DNA of 64,000 nt from Meridianimarinicoccus sp044221805 (GTDB lineage Bacteria > Pseudomonadota > Alphaproteobacteria > Rhodobacterales > Rhodobacteraceae). The stretch spans positions 14,815 through 78,814 of the forward strand of contig JBGAOK010000003.1 in assembly GCA_044221805.1 (NCBI GenBank). The letters run 5' to 3'. Shown here in pieces: positions 24,948 through 34,523 of this stretch; position 1 is the stretch's first letter, and every line of letters begins with the position of its first letter. The translations under genes and the position numbers were made by a program. The notes beneath the pieces were generated by a model. It worked only from the letters and a program-made list of their open reading frames with translations. It made no database searches and was not told the origin of the DNA.

Positions 24948-25825
24948 GCCGGCGCCCGCCGCAGCGCGTCGCCGGCCATGGTGGCCTGACCGCGGGACAG
25001 CCGCCGCATGATCCGCGCGAAGACCAGCTCGGACAGCCGGGTCAGCACGAGGTAGAACACCAGCAGCGCCAGGAAGTAGTAGAGCCGCCAGTCCGGGTGC
25101 GGATAGGCGAAGGTCGCCGTCTTCGACCCGCCCAGTTCGCGCGCCCAGTAGACGATGTCCTTGATCCCCAGCAGGAACAGCAGCGGCGTCGCCTTGACGA
25201 GGATCTGCCACAGGTTCGACAGGCCGGGCAGGGCATAGACCCACATCTGCGGCACGAGGATGCGCCGGAACACCTGGTTCGGGCTCAGTCCGTAGGCCTC
25301 GGCGGTCTCGATCTGGGCGCGCGGCACCGATCGCATGGCGCCGTAAAGGACATTGGCGGCAAAGGCGCCGAACACCACCGCGAAGGCGAAGACCGCCAGC
25401 GCGAAGCCATAGCCGTCATGGACCCACGCCGGCGCGTTCGACAGCGGCAGCTTCGCCACCGGACAGACCACGAAGTCATTGCCCTGCCGCACCGGTTCGG
25501 TCCAGTCCGGGCAGATCGCCCGGTGCCGCAGCCATTCAAGGCCCTGGTCCAGCGCGATCGGCACGAACAGGAAGAAGGCGATGTCGGGAACGCCGCGCAC
25601 CATGGCGATATAGGTCTTGCCGATCCAGCGCAGCGGCAGGACGCCCGAGCGTGCCGCCAGCGCGCCGGCAAAGCCGAAGGCCAGCGCCACCGGCGCGGTC
25701 ACCGCCAGCAGCATCAGCACCGTCCCGAACGAGGCGTAGAACGCCATCTGCTTGCCCGAGGTCAGGAAGCAGGCCAGCCACTGGCTGCCGTCCAACACCG
25801 AAGGATCGCTGCAGAACGCGAACAC
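24944..25825 (-). CDS. Polar amino-acid type ABC permease (HisQ-like)
   Basis: A 293-residue permease. It has hydrophobic segments at about residues 28-55 and 70-95, a roughly 45-residue insertion with CPDWTEPVRQGNDFVVCPVAKL (two cysteines, probably periplasmic), and the EAA motif QIETAEAYGLSPNQVFRRILVP. The insertion between transmembrane segments is longer than in E. coli HisQ. It is co-transcribed with the other permease and the ligase genes. Confidence 0.9.
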   Translation of the reverse strand: MFAFCSDPSVLDGSQWLACFLTSGKQMAFYASFGTVLMLLAVTAPVALAFGFAGALAARSGVLPLRWIGKTYIAMVRGVPDIAFFLFVPIALDQGLEWLRHRAICPDWTEPVRQGNDFVVCPVAKLPLSNAPAWVHDGYGFALAVFAFAVVFGAFAANVLYGAMRSVPRAQIETAEAYGLSPNQVFRRILVPQMWVYALPGLSNLWQILVKATPLLFLLGIKDIVYWARELGGSKTATFAYPHPDWRLYYFLALLVFYLVLTRLSELVFARIMRRLSRGQATMAGDALRRAPA

Positions 25826-25921
25826 CCGCTCAGCCCCCGGGCCGGCCGGGCCGCGGCATCGCTGTCGCGGCCTCCGGGGTCCGCCCGGACCGGATGGCGA
25901 GCCCGCCCGGCGCCCGGGCGC

Positions 25922-26641
25922 TCAATAGCGCTGGCTTTCCGGCATCCATTTCTCAATCAGCGCGTTGAGGCTGCCATCGGCCTTCATCTCGGTCAGCACG
26001 GCGTTGAACTTGTCCTTCAGCGCGGCGTCGCTCTCGCGCACGCCGATGCCCAGACCGTTGCCGAGGTAGATGTCCTCGCCGATGAACTTCATGTCCGGGT
26101 CGCCCTTCACCACAGGCTCCAGGAACGACTTGTCGGCCAGCACCGCTTCGGCCTCGCCGTTGCGCACCGCGGCGACGGTTTCGTCCGGGGTGGCGAACTC
26201 GACCAGTGTGGCACCGGTCTCGGTCACGTGGGCGGCCTGGATCGTGCCGGTCTGGGCGGCGATCGCCACCTTGTTCACGTCGATCCCGTCCTCGAGCGCG
26301 GCATAGGCCGTGGGTTCCGGCTTCAGGTAGTTCTGGGTGAAGTCGATGACCTGGTCACGCTCGTCGGTGATCGACATGCCCGCCAGGATCGCGTCGTAGT
26401 TCCCCGACACCAGGTTCGGGATGATGCTGTCCCAGTCGTTCACGACCCATTCGCAGGTCAGCCCGGCGCGCTTGCAGATCTCGTTGCCGACGGCGATGTC
26501 ATAGCCGTCGACCTTGCCCGCGTCGTTGATGAAGTTGTACGGCGGGTAGGCGCCCTCGGTGGCCAGCCGGACAACGTCCTGCGCCCCGGCGGCGCCGGCC
26601 AGGAAGGCCAGAAGGGCAGTGCCCAGAGCGAGCGTTTTCAT
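25922..26641 (-). CDS. Periplasmic amino-acid binding protein (HisJ/ArgT-like)
   Basis: A 239-residue periplasmic solute-binding protein (SBP family 3). It has a cleavable signal peptide (MKTLALGTALLAFLAGAAGA, cut after AGA) and the family opening VVRLATEGAYPPYNFINDAGKVDGYDIAVGNEIC. Two cysteines (ICKRAGLTCEW) may form the disulphide seen in the HisJ group. The segment SITDERDQVIDFTQNY contains the ligand-contacting Asp/Arg region. It belongs with the two permeases and the ATPase. Confidence 0.92.
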   Translation of the reverse strand: MKTLALGTALLAFLAGAAGAQDVVRLATEGAYPPYNFINDAGKVDGYDIAVGNEICKRAGLTCEWVVNDWDSIIPNLVSGNYDAILAGMSITDERDQVIDFTQNYLKPEPTAYAALEDGIDVNKVAIAAQTGTIQAAHVTETGATLVEFATPDETVAAVRNGEAEAVLADKSFLEPVVKGDPDMKFIGEDIYLGNGLGIGVRESDAALKDKFNAVLTEMKADGSLNALIEKWMPESQRY

Positions 26642-26686
26642 CTGTGATCCCCTGTTGCTGATTGGTCTTGGTCTTGTCTGGTTCCG

Positions 26687-27457
26687 TCAGGTCATGGCGG
26701 AATGGGAAAGGAATTGCTGCAGCCGCGGCGACCGCGGCGCGCCGAACAGCGCGGCCGGCGGGCCTTCCTCCTCGATCAGGCCCTGATGCAGGAAGATGAC
26801 GTGGCTGGCGATGTCGCGGGCCATGCGCATGTCGTGGGTCACGATCAGCATGGTGCGCCCTTCGGCGGCAAGGTCGCGGATGACCTTGACCACTTCCTGT
26901 TCCAGCTCCGGATCCAGCGCCGAGGTTGGCTCGTCGAACAGCAGCGCCTGGGGCTGCATCGCCAAGGCCCGAGCGATCGCGGCGCGCTGCTGTTGGCCGC
27001 CGGACAGCTGCGCCGGATAGACGTCGCACTTGTCGCCGATGCCGACCTTGGCCAACAGCGCGCGGGCGCGAGCCTCGACCTCGGGTTTCGGCTGGCGCAG
27101 GACCGACACCGGCGCCTCCATCACGTTCTCCAGCACCGTCATGTGGGACCACAGGTTGAACTGCTGGAACACCATCGACAGGTTGGTGCGCACCCTGAGC
27201 ACCTGCTTCGGGTCGGCCGGGCGGCGTGCCAGCCCCTCGCCCTTCCAGCGGATCGGTTCGCCGTCGAACAGGATCTCGCCGGACTGGCTGTGTTCCAGCA
27301 GGTTGGCGCAGCGCAGCAGGGTCGATTTCCCCGACCCCGACGAGCCGATCAGCGCCACCACGTCGCCCCGATGAGCCGACAGCGATACGCCCTTGAGCAC
27401 CTCTAGCCCGCCATAGGCCTTGTGCAGTTGCCTGATCTCGATGACCGGTATTGCCAC
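26687..27457 (-). CDS. Polar amino-acid ABC transporter ATPase (HisP-like)
   Basis: A 256-residue ATPase subunit with Walker A GSSGSGKST, Q-loop VFQQFNLWSHMTVLENV, signature LSGGQQQR, Walker B LLFDEPTSALDPE and H-loop VTHDM. The start is taken as GTG at 27457 because it gives the usual HisP length; a further GTG start at 27520 is possible but lacks a ribosome site. It is the first gene of the eight-gene operon running down to 19355, so the promoter should be in 27458-27634. Confidence 0.92.
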   Translation of the reverse strand: MAIPVIEIRQLHKAYGGLEVLKGVSLSAHRGDVVALIGSSGSGKSTLLRCANLLEHSQSGEILFDGEPIRWKGEGLARRPADPKQVLRVRTNLSMVFQQFNLWSHMTVLENVMEAPVSVLRQPKPEVEARARALLAKVGIGDKCDVYPAQLSGGQQQRAAIARALAMQPQALLFDEPTSALDPELEQEVVKVIRDLAAEGRTMLIVTHDMRMARDIASHVIFLHQGLIEEEGPPAALFGAPRSPRLQQFLSHSAMT

Positions 27458-27634
27458 GCCGATGGCCTGTCCCCCGCTGCTGGAGCGATTTACGAGCGAT
27501 TCCGCCGGGGAATGCAACACGGGCTGCGGATCACGTCGGGAAAAATTTCACCACATGCCTGCTTTGCGGGCGCCGGGCGCACGTGCGGGCGTTGACCGCG
27601 CCGCCGTCCCGGGAGTGGTGCCGGGGCCGGGGCC

Positions 27635-28075
27635 TCAGTCTTCCGATTGAACCTTCAGGCGCGCGAGGTTGCTGTCGCGGTCGTTGATGCCCAGAAGCGG
27701 CGCGACCAGACGCAACAGCGCGTCCTCGTCGTCGTCGCGCTCGCCATCGGCCAGCGCCACCGCCCACAGCGCCTCGATCACGCCCATGCGCTCCTCAAGC
27801 GGTACCGCGTCCTTGATCGCCCGGGTGAAGCGCACCGTGTCGGGCGCCTCTTCCTCCAGCGTCTCGGCCCGGGCGCGCAGCGCCGCCGCCTCGAACGGCG
27901 AGAGTCCATAGCGGGACTGCAGGATGCGGGTGATCCGGTCCATCTCGGGCTCGGAATAGCTGCGGTCGGCGCGCGCGACGCGCACCAGAAGCGCGGCAAG
28001 CGCCAGACGGCAATCCTCGCCGGGCAGCGGCTGCGGATCGGGGGCGAGCAGGTTTGACAGGAACTGACCGAACAT
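27635..28075 (-). CDS. TerB-like protein
   Basis: A 146-residue acidic, all-helical protein resembling the TerB/DUF533-like group: LALAALLVRVARADRSYSEPEMDRITRIL and the conserved acidic patch ALADGERDDDEDALLRLVAPLLG, which in TerB binds divalent metals. No other tellurite genes are near. The function in Rhodobacterales is unknown, and this gene is not a basis for predicting tellurite resistance. The start at 28075 removes a low-complexity upstream extension. Confidence 0.8.
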   Translation of the reverse strand: MFGQFLSNLLAPDPQPLPGEDCRLALAALLVRVARADRSYSEPEMDRITRILQSRYGLSPFEAAALRARAETLEEEAPDTVRFTRAIKDAVPLEERMGVIEALWAVALADGERDDDEDALLRLVAPLLGINDRDSNLARLKVQSED

Positions 28076-28240
28076 GGCGCAGACCTTAGGCCGCGCCGCC
28101 GGCCCCGCCAAGCCTGAAATCGGCCGCGGTCCGGCCCGCGCCGCGGGAAATCCGCCACCCGGTGAAACTTCCGCCCGGCGCCGCCCGTGTCGGAAGGGCC
28201 GGGGTGCGTCTCCGGTCCAGAAACCAGGTGAGGAACAGAC

Positions 28241-29080
28241 ATGACCAGAGCCACCCCCATGACCCGCGCCACGGCCATCGCCGGCCTTGCCCTCGCGGCC
28301 GCTCTTGCCGCCGGCGCCGCCAGCGCCGCGAGCGTGCTGCGCCCGGACGAGGCGCAGTCGCAGGACACCTTCATCTATGCCTTCGGGGTGCCGGGCACCC
28401 TGGGCATCCCCGGTGTCCCCGCCGACCTGAACTTCGACACGCCGAACATCCCCGCCACCGCGCTGGCCCCCTTCGGCCAGTTCCTGGGCGTGGCGGAATC
28501 CGCGCCCTTCACCCTGCCGGGCGACCCGACGCCGCGGGTCCACACCACCCGCTCGCTGCTAAAGTTCGACCTTGCCAGCCTGGGCGTCGCGCCCGACAAG
28601 GTCGCCTCGGCCATCTTCAACCTGACCGGCATCGGCAACCTGCCGCCCTTCGCGCCGCCTTCGCTGGCCTTCCCGATCACCGTCGATGTCCGCGCCGTCA
28701 CCGGCACCTGGGACGAGCAGACCGTGACCTGGAACACCCGGCCCGGCACCGGCGCGCTGCTGGCCAGCGCCCAGATGACCGGCGGCACCCAGACCCTGGC
28801 CTTCGACCTGACCGCGGCGGTGATGGGCTGGCTCAGCGATCCGTCCAGCAACTTCGGCATCGAGATCTCGCAGCGCGAGATCGTGCCGACCGACATCCCC
28901 AGCCCGTTCAACGGCGGCAACGTGATCGCCACCGGGCTGTTCGCCTCGTCTGCCAACCCGACCGAGGCGATCCGCCCGACGCTCACGGTATCGGAAGTTC
29001 CGCTGCCGGCACCGGCCCTGCTGCTGGCGGGCGGCGGCGCGCTGCTGGCCGGGCTGCGCCGGCGTCGCCGCCGCGGCTGA
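28241..29080 (+). CDS. VPLPA-CTERM surface protein with DNRLRE-like domain
   Basis: A 279-residue exported protein. The N-terminus is a signal peptide (hydrophobic AIAGLALAAALAAGAASA). The body contains a beta-rich region with LLKFDLASLG, VTGTWDEQTVTWNTRPG and TLAFDLTAAVMGWLSDPSSNFGIEI, which are hallmarks of the DNRLRE/disaggregatase-related domain of cell-surface proteins. The C-terminus is a textbook sorting signal: VPLPAPALLLAGGGALLAG followed by a run of arginines (VPLPA-CTERM), cut by a dedicated exosortase that is not in this window. GAGGAA precedes the ATG. A 10-bp tandem repeat starts right after the stop. Confidence 0.87.
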   Translation: MTRATPMTRATAIAGLALAAALAAGAASAASVLRPDEAQSQDTFIYAFGVPGTLGIPGVPADLNFDTPNIPATALAPFGQFLGVAESAPFTLPGDPTPRVHTTRSLLKFDLASLGVAPDKVASAIFNLTGIGNLPPFAPPSLAFPITVDVRAVTGTWDEQTVTWNTRPGTGALLASAQMTGGTQTLAFDLTAAVMGWLSDPSSNFGIEISQREIVPTDIPSPFNGGNVIATGLFASSANPTEAIRPTLTVSEVPLPAPALLLAGGGALLAGLRRRRRRG

Positions 29081-29081
29081 A

Positions 29082-29150
29082 CCGGCCAGACCGGGCCAGA
29101 CCGGGCCAGTCCGGGCCAGTCCGGGCCAGTCCGGGCCAGTCCGGGCCTGA
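29082..29150. repeat. 10-bp tandem repeat after the VPLPA-CTERM gene
   Basis: About six and a half copies of CCGGGCCAGT: one degenerate copy, one with a final A, four identical copies at 29101-29140, and a final partial CCGGGCCTGA. It starts within a few bases of the stop codon. Identical central copies suggest a recently active microsatellite-like tract. Confidence 0.9.
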
Positions 29151-29251
29151 GCCCGGCCGTCGGCCGTACGGCCCCTGTCCGTGCCGGAGAAATCCCGGCC
29201 CGGCGGGGGCGGACGTGCTATCCTGACCCCGTCGGCAACGGGGAGGAGACG

Positions 29252-29584
29252 ATGGCGACCTATATCGTGACGGGAAACCTGCCGCAGAAGGCGCTGCAGG
29301 CCTATCTGGCCAAGCCCGAGGACCGCACCGGCCCGCTCGGCGCGCTGATCGAGCAGGCGGGCGGCAAGATGCGTGCCTTCTACTTCACCACCGGCGCCCA
29401 TGACTTCACGATGATCGTCGACGCCCCGGACCCCGAGGTGGTCGCCGCGGCGCTGGTGGTGATCGGCGCCTCGGGCATGGCCGGCAACTTCGCCACGGTC
29501 CGGGCCTGGACCGGGCCCGAATTCAAGGCCGTGGTCGAGAAGGCCGGCACGCTGACCGGCGCCTACCGCGCCCCCGGGGCCTGA
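29252..29584 (+). CDS. GYD-domain protein
   Basis: A 110-residue protein of the small GYD family: MATYIVTGNLPQKALQAYLAKPEDR at the start and the central FYFTTGAHDFTMIVDAPDPEVVAAALVVIGASG. Structures in the family show ferredoxin-like folds; the biochemical role is not established. GGGGAGGAG is placed well before the ATG. It is a single gene between the tandem-repeat region and a gene-free gap. Confidence 0.85.
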   Translation: MATYIVTGNLPQKALQAYLAKPEDRTGPLGALIEQAGGKMRAFYFTTGAHDFTMIVDAPDPEVVAAALVVIGASGMAGNFATVRAWTGPEFKAVVEKAGTLTGAYRAPGA

Positions 29585-29927
29585 TACCGGCCAAAGTCGC
29601 GCCCCTGGGACCTGAAACGGGGGCGCGGCACGGCTGCGTACGCGCCGGGCCTTGGCCGGGCCTTGGCCGGGCCTTGAATGACAGGCGGCGTGCGGGCCGT
29701 GTAGGGTCACCGCCTTGTCCAGCCGGGTCAGCAGCGCCCGCACTGCCGCCCCCGCAGCAAGCCTGACGCATGGCACCGCTATGGCACGACTGGTGGACCT
29801 CTACGTCCTTGTATATCCCGTGGCGGTCGGGAGAGATGTACGCAGGCGCCGTGTCCAACCACATGCGCACGCGCCACCAACATCCTATCGGCACAAGCCA
29901 GCATCCCCGCCCGCGGAAGGGCAAAGA
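29585..29927. other. 343-bp gap with a short 11-bp tandem repeat
   Basis: No gene is recognised between the GYD gene and the end of guaA. Three perfect copies of GCCGGGCCTTG occupy 29644-29676. The part from about 29760 is less GC-rich and has a small open frame without family resemblance. Confidence 0.6.
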
Positions 29928-31490
<1,563 letters not shown>

Positions 31491-31586
31491 GGCCGGTGCC
31501 TAGGGCCAAGCCGGGAAACGTTCAAGCGGGAACGCGCATGCGGGGTCTCTTCCGCAACCTTGTCAGGACCCTGGCGGCCGGACCGG

Positions 31587-31916
31587 TCAGCCAGCCAGCG
31601 GAACCGGCGCTGCGGTCTTCGCCAGTAGGTCGCGCCGCCGGGCGGCAAGAAGGCCGGCCTCGTGCATCAGCGCGGTCAGCACGGTGACGTGGCGGGTCGG
31701 GCTGTAGGCGGCGTCGCGATCCAGCCGGGCCTGCTCCAGATCGGCCTCGATCGCCATCAGGCGCAGCGCGGACTCGGCCGGTCCCGGCAGCACGGCGAGG
31801 CCGGTCAGCCGGCGCAAGTGCTGCGCACGGTTGTAGCCCGACAAGGCCAGGCGAGCAGCCTGAACCAGCAGGCCCGGACGGTTCAAGGCTTCGAGAAGGG
31901 TGAGCGGATCGGTCAT
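31587..31916 (-). CDS. DUF6477-type hypothetical protein
   Basis: A 109-residue protein with the Rhodobacterales pattern TDPLTLLEALNRPGLLVQAARLALSGYNR...AYSPTRHVTVLTALMHEAGLL, which I place in DUF6477 from memory. It is predicted helical, with no signal peptide. The start MTDPLTLL at 31916 fits the family. The gene is divergent from a DUF6456-type regulator, and the two share a comparatively AT-rich 224-bp intergenic region likely to hold both promoters. The function is unknown. Confidence 0.75.
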   Translation of the reverse strand: MTDPLTLLEALNRPGLLVQAARLALSGYNRAQHLRRLTGLAVLPGPAESALRLMAIEADLEQARLDRDAAYSPTRHVTVLTALMHEAGLLAARRRDLLAKTAAPVPLAG

Positions 31917-32140
31917 TTCGGTGCTCCCGTGGCAGGTACCGGTCCGAAATTGCCCCCTGTCTGCGCGGTGTTGCACAGGTCCGAAGACCTGCGGACGCCG
32001 CCCTCACCAAGATTTAGCCATTATAAACAATGCTTAATGATATTCAGGGATTTTAATAAACCTGAAACAAACCCTGCGACACGTTAAGGTTGAGGTCCGA
32101 TGGCGAACGCGCCCGCGGGCCGTTAGCGAGGAGACGGAGA

Positions 32141-33286
32141 GTGACGAGACCGGCAACGATCTCATCTGGGTCTGTCCAGGAGACCAGCCACTTCGACTGG
32201 ATCCCCGAAGCGGCGGTCCACTATGTCATCCACACCGGACAAGGCCGGTCCCTGCGCGACATCGCCCGGGAAACCGGCTGCCATGCCTCGACCGTGCTGC
32301 GTCGGGTGCGTCGCTGCGAAAGCCGCCGTGACGACCCGCTGGTCGACGGCGCCTTCGACCGGCTGAGTGCCAGCCAGAACCCGGAATCCCCCTGCTTTGA
32401 CGAGACCGAGGAGAGCAGAAGCATGACCGCAACGATGCAGGCCCAGTTCGGCAACGCGCAGCCCGCCGACCGGAGCGCGGCGGTGATCCGGGCGTTGCGG
32501 CGGCTGGCCGAGACCGGGGCGATCCTTGCCGTGGCCAAGGACCTCGACAAGGCGGTGGTGGTCCGCGAACTGCCGGGCGGCAAGAGCACCCAGACCACGG
32601 TGATCGACCGCGAGCTTGCCGAGCTGATGGCACTGAACGAATGGATTGCCGGCACAGTGTCGGGCCGGGTGGCGCGCTACACCATCACCGGACTTGGTCG
32701 CTCGGCGCTGAAGCGGATGCTGGCCGAGACCGGCGCCGACGAGGACGGCTGCAGCGGCATGGCCGAGGCGGCGCAGCCTTTCGCCGCCCAGCACCGGGAA
32801 TGGGCCGAGCGCGCCGATCCGGCCGCTGCCGGCCGCCGGATCAAGTACAATCTGGCCGAAAGTCCGCTGACGGCGCTGGCGCGGCGCCGGGACAAGGCCG
32901 GCGAGCCCTTCCTGGCAGACGATCTGGTCGCCGCCGGCGAACGCCTGCGCGAGGATTTCGAGCTGGCACAGATGGGGCCGCGGGTCACCCAGAACTGGGA
33001 CAGCTTCCTGACCGGGCCGCGTCAGGACGGGGTACGGCCCCAGGGCGGCCGGTCGGATTCAGCCCAGGCCGCGCGCGAGCGGGTGCAGGCGGCGCTGGCC
33101 GACCTCGGGCCCGGTCTTGGCGACGTGGTGCTGCGCTGCTGCTGCTTCCTGGAAGGGATCGAGACCACCGAACGGTTGATGGGCTGGTCGGCCCGGTCCG
33201 GCAAGGTGGTGCTGCGAATCGCGCTCCAGCGGCTCAAGCGCCATTACGAGGAACGCCACGGCAAGTACGCGCCGCTGATCGGCTGA
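32141..33286 (+). CDS. DUF6456-type helix-turn-helix protein
   Basis: A 381-residue protein. The N-terminal part has a helix-turn-helix-like stretch GRSLRDIARETGCHASTVLRRVRRCES. The C-terminal region (about residues 235-375) matches the DUF6456 pattern: ESPLTALARRRDKAGEPFLADDLVAAGERLREDFELAQMGPRVTQNWDSF, then LRCCCFLEGIETTERLMGWSARSGKVVLRIALQRLKRHYE. This suggests a DNA-binding regulator specific to the order. The start is GTG at 32141 with GGAGACGGAG upstream; AT-rich DNA at 32010-32090 looks like its promoter region. Confidence 0.8.
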   Translation: MTRPATISSGSVQETSHFDWIPEAAVHYVIHTGQGRSLRDIARETGCHASTVLRRVRRCESRRDDPLVDGAFDRLSASQNPESPCFDETEESRSMTATMQAQFGNAQPADRSAAVIRALRRLAETGAILAVAKDLDKAVVVRELPGGKSTQTTVIDRELAELMALNEWIAGTVSGRVARYTITGLGRSALKRMLAETGADEDGCSGMAEAAQPFAAQHREWAERADPAAAGRRIKYNLAESPLTALARRRDKAGEPFLADDLVAAGERLREDFELAQMGPRVTQNWDSFLTGPRQDGVRPQGGRSDSAQAARERVQAALADLGPGLGDVVLRCCCFLEGIETTERLMGWSARSGKVVLRIALQRLKRHYEERHGKYAPLIG

Positions 33287-33324
33287 GACCGGGCGACGCG
33301 CGGGTCCGGCATCCGGCCCGGGGA

Positions 33325-33771
33325 TCAGGGGCGGGCGGACCGGCTGTTCTGCGCGCCCTTCACGGTGATGCTGCGGATGCCTTCAAGCTCGATGCTGTTG
33401 GCATAGGCGCCGGTTTCGATCTTGCGGCTCTGGGTGGTGCCGACGGCGGCGGCGCCCAGTGGCGGGCGTGCCCGGAAGTCGTAGACCATCGTTCCGGCCG
33501 GGGTCTTGTCGTCCGTCACGTTCACCAGCCCCGCATCCCACCATCCCTGTGTCGGGGGCAGGCCCTGGGCCCGGATGATGACCCCGCCGGGCGAGGGCTC
33601 GACTTCCAGCGCGGTGACTTGCTGGACCAGCAACCGGTCGTCCACCACCGAAGGCGGGTAGCCGCCTTCGGGTTCCAGCGTGCCCGGGCGGAACTTGGGT
33701 CCGCATGCCCCAAGGGCCGCCAGGACAGCAAGGGCGGTGAAAGCGGCGGGCAGGGGCGGCAAGCGTTTCAT
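33325..33771 (-). CDS. Hypothetical outer-membrane lipoprotein
   Basis: A 148-residue protein with a type II signal sequence (hydrophobic AFTALAVLAALGAC with the lipobox cysteine at residue 23). Since the residue after Cys is Gly, sorting to the outer membrane is likely. The mature part is beta-rich with no recognised domain: DDRLLVQQVTALEVEPSPGGVIIRAQG and a Trp pair in QGWWDAGLV. The function is unknown. It is convergent with the DUF6456-type gene and divergent from sufE. Confidence 0.75.
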   Translation of the reverse strand: MKRLPPLPAAFTALAVLAALGACGPKFRPGTLEPEGGYPPSVVDDRLLVQQVTALEVEPSPGGVIIRAQGLPPTQGWWDAGLVNVTDDKTPAGTMVYDFRARPPLGAAAVGTTQSRKIETGAYANSIELEGIRSITVKGAQNSRSARP

Positions 33772-33873
33772 GGGGTTCTGCTAGCCCAATCCGGCGGGGT
33801 TGGGAAGTCGTTCCGGGTCTGGACGCAGGCGCCGCGTGCGCTTAGGTCGGTAAGGCGAAAAGGAGCCCCGGCC

Positions 33874-34305
33874 ATGGCCACCGAAGCCTTCGAAGACATT
33901 GCAGACACGTTCGAGTTCCTCGACGACTGGGAGGATCGCTATCGCCATGTGATCGAGCTTGGCAAGGCGATGCCCGCGCTGGACGGCGCGTTCCGGGTGC
34001 CCGCGACAAAGGTCGACGGCTGCGCGAGCCAGGTCTGGATCCGTCCGGTAGTGGACGGCAGCGGCCCCGAGGCCCGTTTCGACTTCCAGGGCGAAAGCGA
34101 CGCCATGATCGTGCGGGGCCTGATCGCCGTGCTGCACGCGCTCTATTCCGGCCTGCCGGTGCGCGAGGTGGTGGCGGTGGACGCGGCGGCCGAACTGGCG
34201 CGGCTGGGCCTGAACGATCACCTCTCTGCACAGCGGTCGAACGGACTGCGCGCGATGGTGGAACGGATCCGGCGGATTGCGCGCGAGACCGCGGCGGCGG
34301 CGTAA
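33874..34305 (+). CDS. sufE: SufE-like sulfur acceptor protein
   Basis: A 143-residue SufE that takes persulfide sulfur from a SufS-type cysteine desulfurase for Fe-S cluster assembly. The active cysteine is Cys50 in KVDGCASQVWI. The fold segments DTFEFLDDWEDRYRHVIELGKAMP and GLIAVLHALYSGLPVREV are typical. The start at 33874 has AAGGAG upstream. The stop codon sits in the loop of a perfect 8-bp GC hairpin (34295-34313), probably a terminator shared with the convergent small membrane peptide. Confidence 0.93.
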   Translation: MATEAFEDIADTFEFLDDWEDRYRHVIELGKAMPALDGAFRVPATKVDGCASQVWIRPVVDGSGPEARFDFQGESDAMIVRGLIAVLHALYSGLPVREVVAVDAAAELARLGLNDHLSAQRSNGLRAMVERIRRIARETAAAA

Positions 34306-34313
34306 CGCCGCCG
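34295..34313. terminator. Hairpin around the sufE stop codon
   Basis: CGGCGGCG-TAA-CGCCGCCG is a perfect 8-bp stem with the sufE stop codon as loop. It ends two bases before the convergent peptide gene's stop. There is no T tract. Confidence 0.45.
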
Positions 34314-34314
34314 A

Positions 34315-34467
34315 TCAGCGCCGTCGCACCATCCAGGCTGCCAGCAGCATCACAGGCAGCATCAGCGCGAGGGCCGTGGCGCCGCCAAAGGCGGCAAGGG
34401 CGGCAATGCTGAGCGCAGCGGCCGCGATCACGACGGCAAGCAGGGCAAGATAGGTTGTCTGGGGCAT
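34315..34467 (-). CDS. Small hydrophobic membrane peptide, 50 residues
   Basis: A 50-codon ORF with an ideal GGAGG six bases before its ATG. The product has a long hydrophobic core (LALLAVVIAAAALSIAALA, then GGATALALMLPVMLLAAW) interrupted by a glycine pair, and ends VRRR, so it probably forms two membrane helices with the C-terminus inside. It lies 56 bp downstream of the 634-residue membrane protein gene on the same strand and may be co-transcribed with it. No family is recognised. Confidence 0.7.
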   Translation of the reverse strand: MPQTTYLALLAVVIAAAALSIAALAAFGGATALALMLPVMLLAAWMVRRR

Positions 34468-34523
34468 CCGAACCTCCGGATCCTTGATATGGGAACGCCG
34501 GCAGGGTCAGGAAAGGCCCCGGC

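Noticed and set aside
27635..28075. TerB-like gene as evidence of a tellurite resistance system
   Set aside because: A single TerB-like protein without other ter genes; such proteins are common in this order without that phenotype.
32641..34305. A 554-codon frame that could be read as an N-terminal extension of SufE
   Set aside because: Only the last 143 codons match a family; the rest overlaps the DUF6456-type gene in another frame and the lipoprotein gene antisense. A strong ribosome site precedes 33874.
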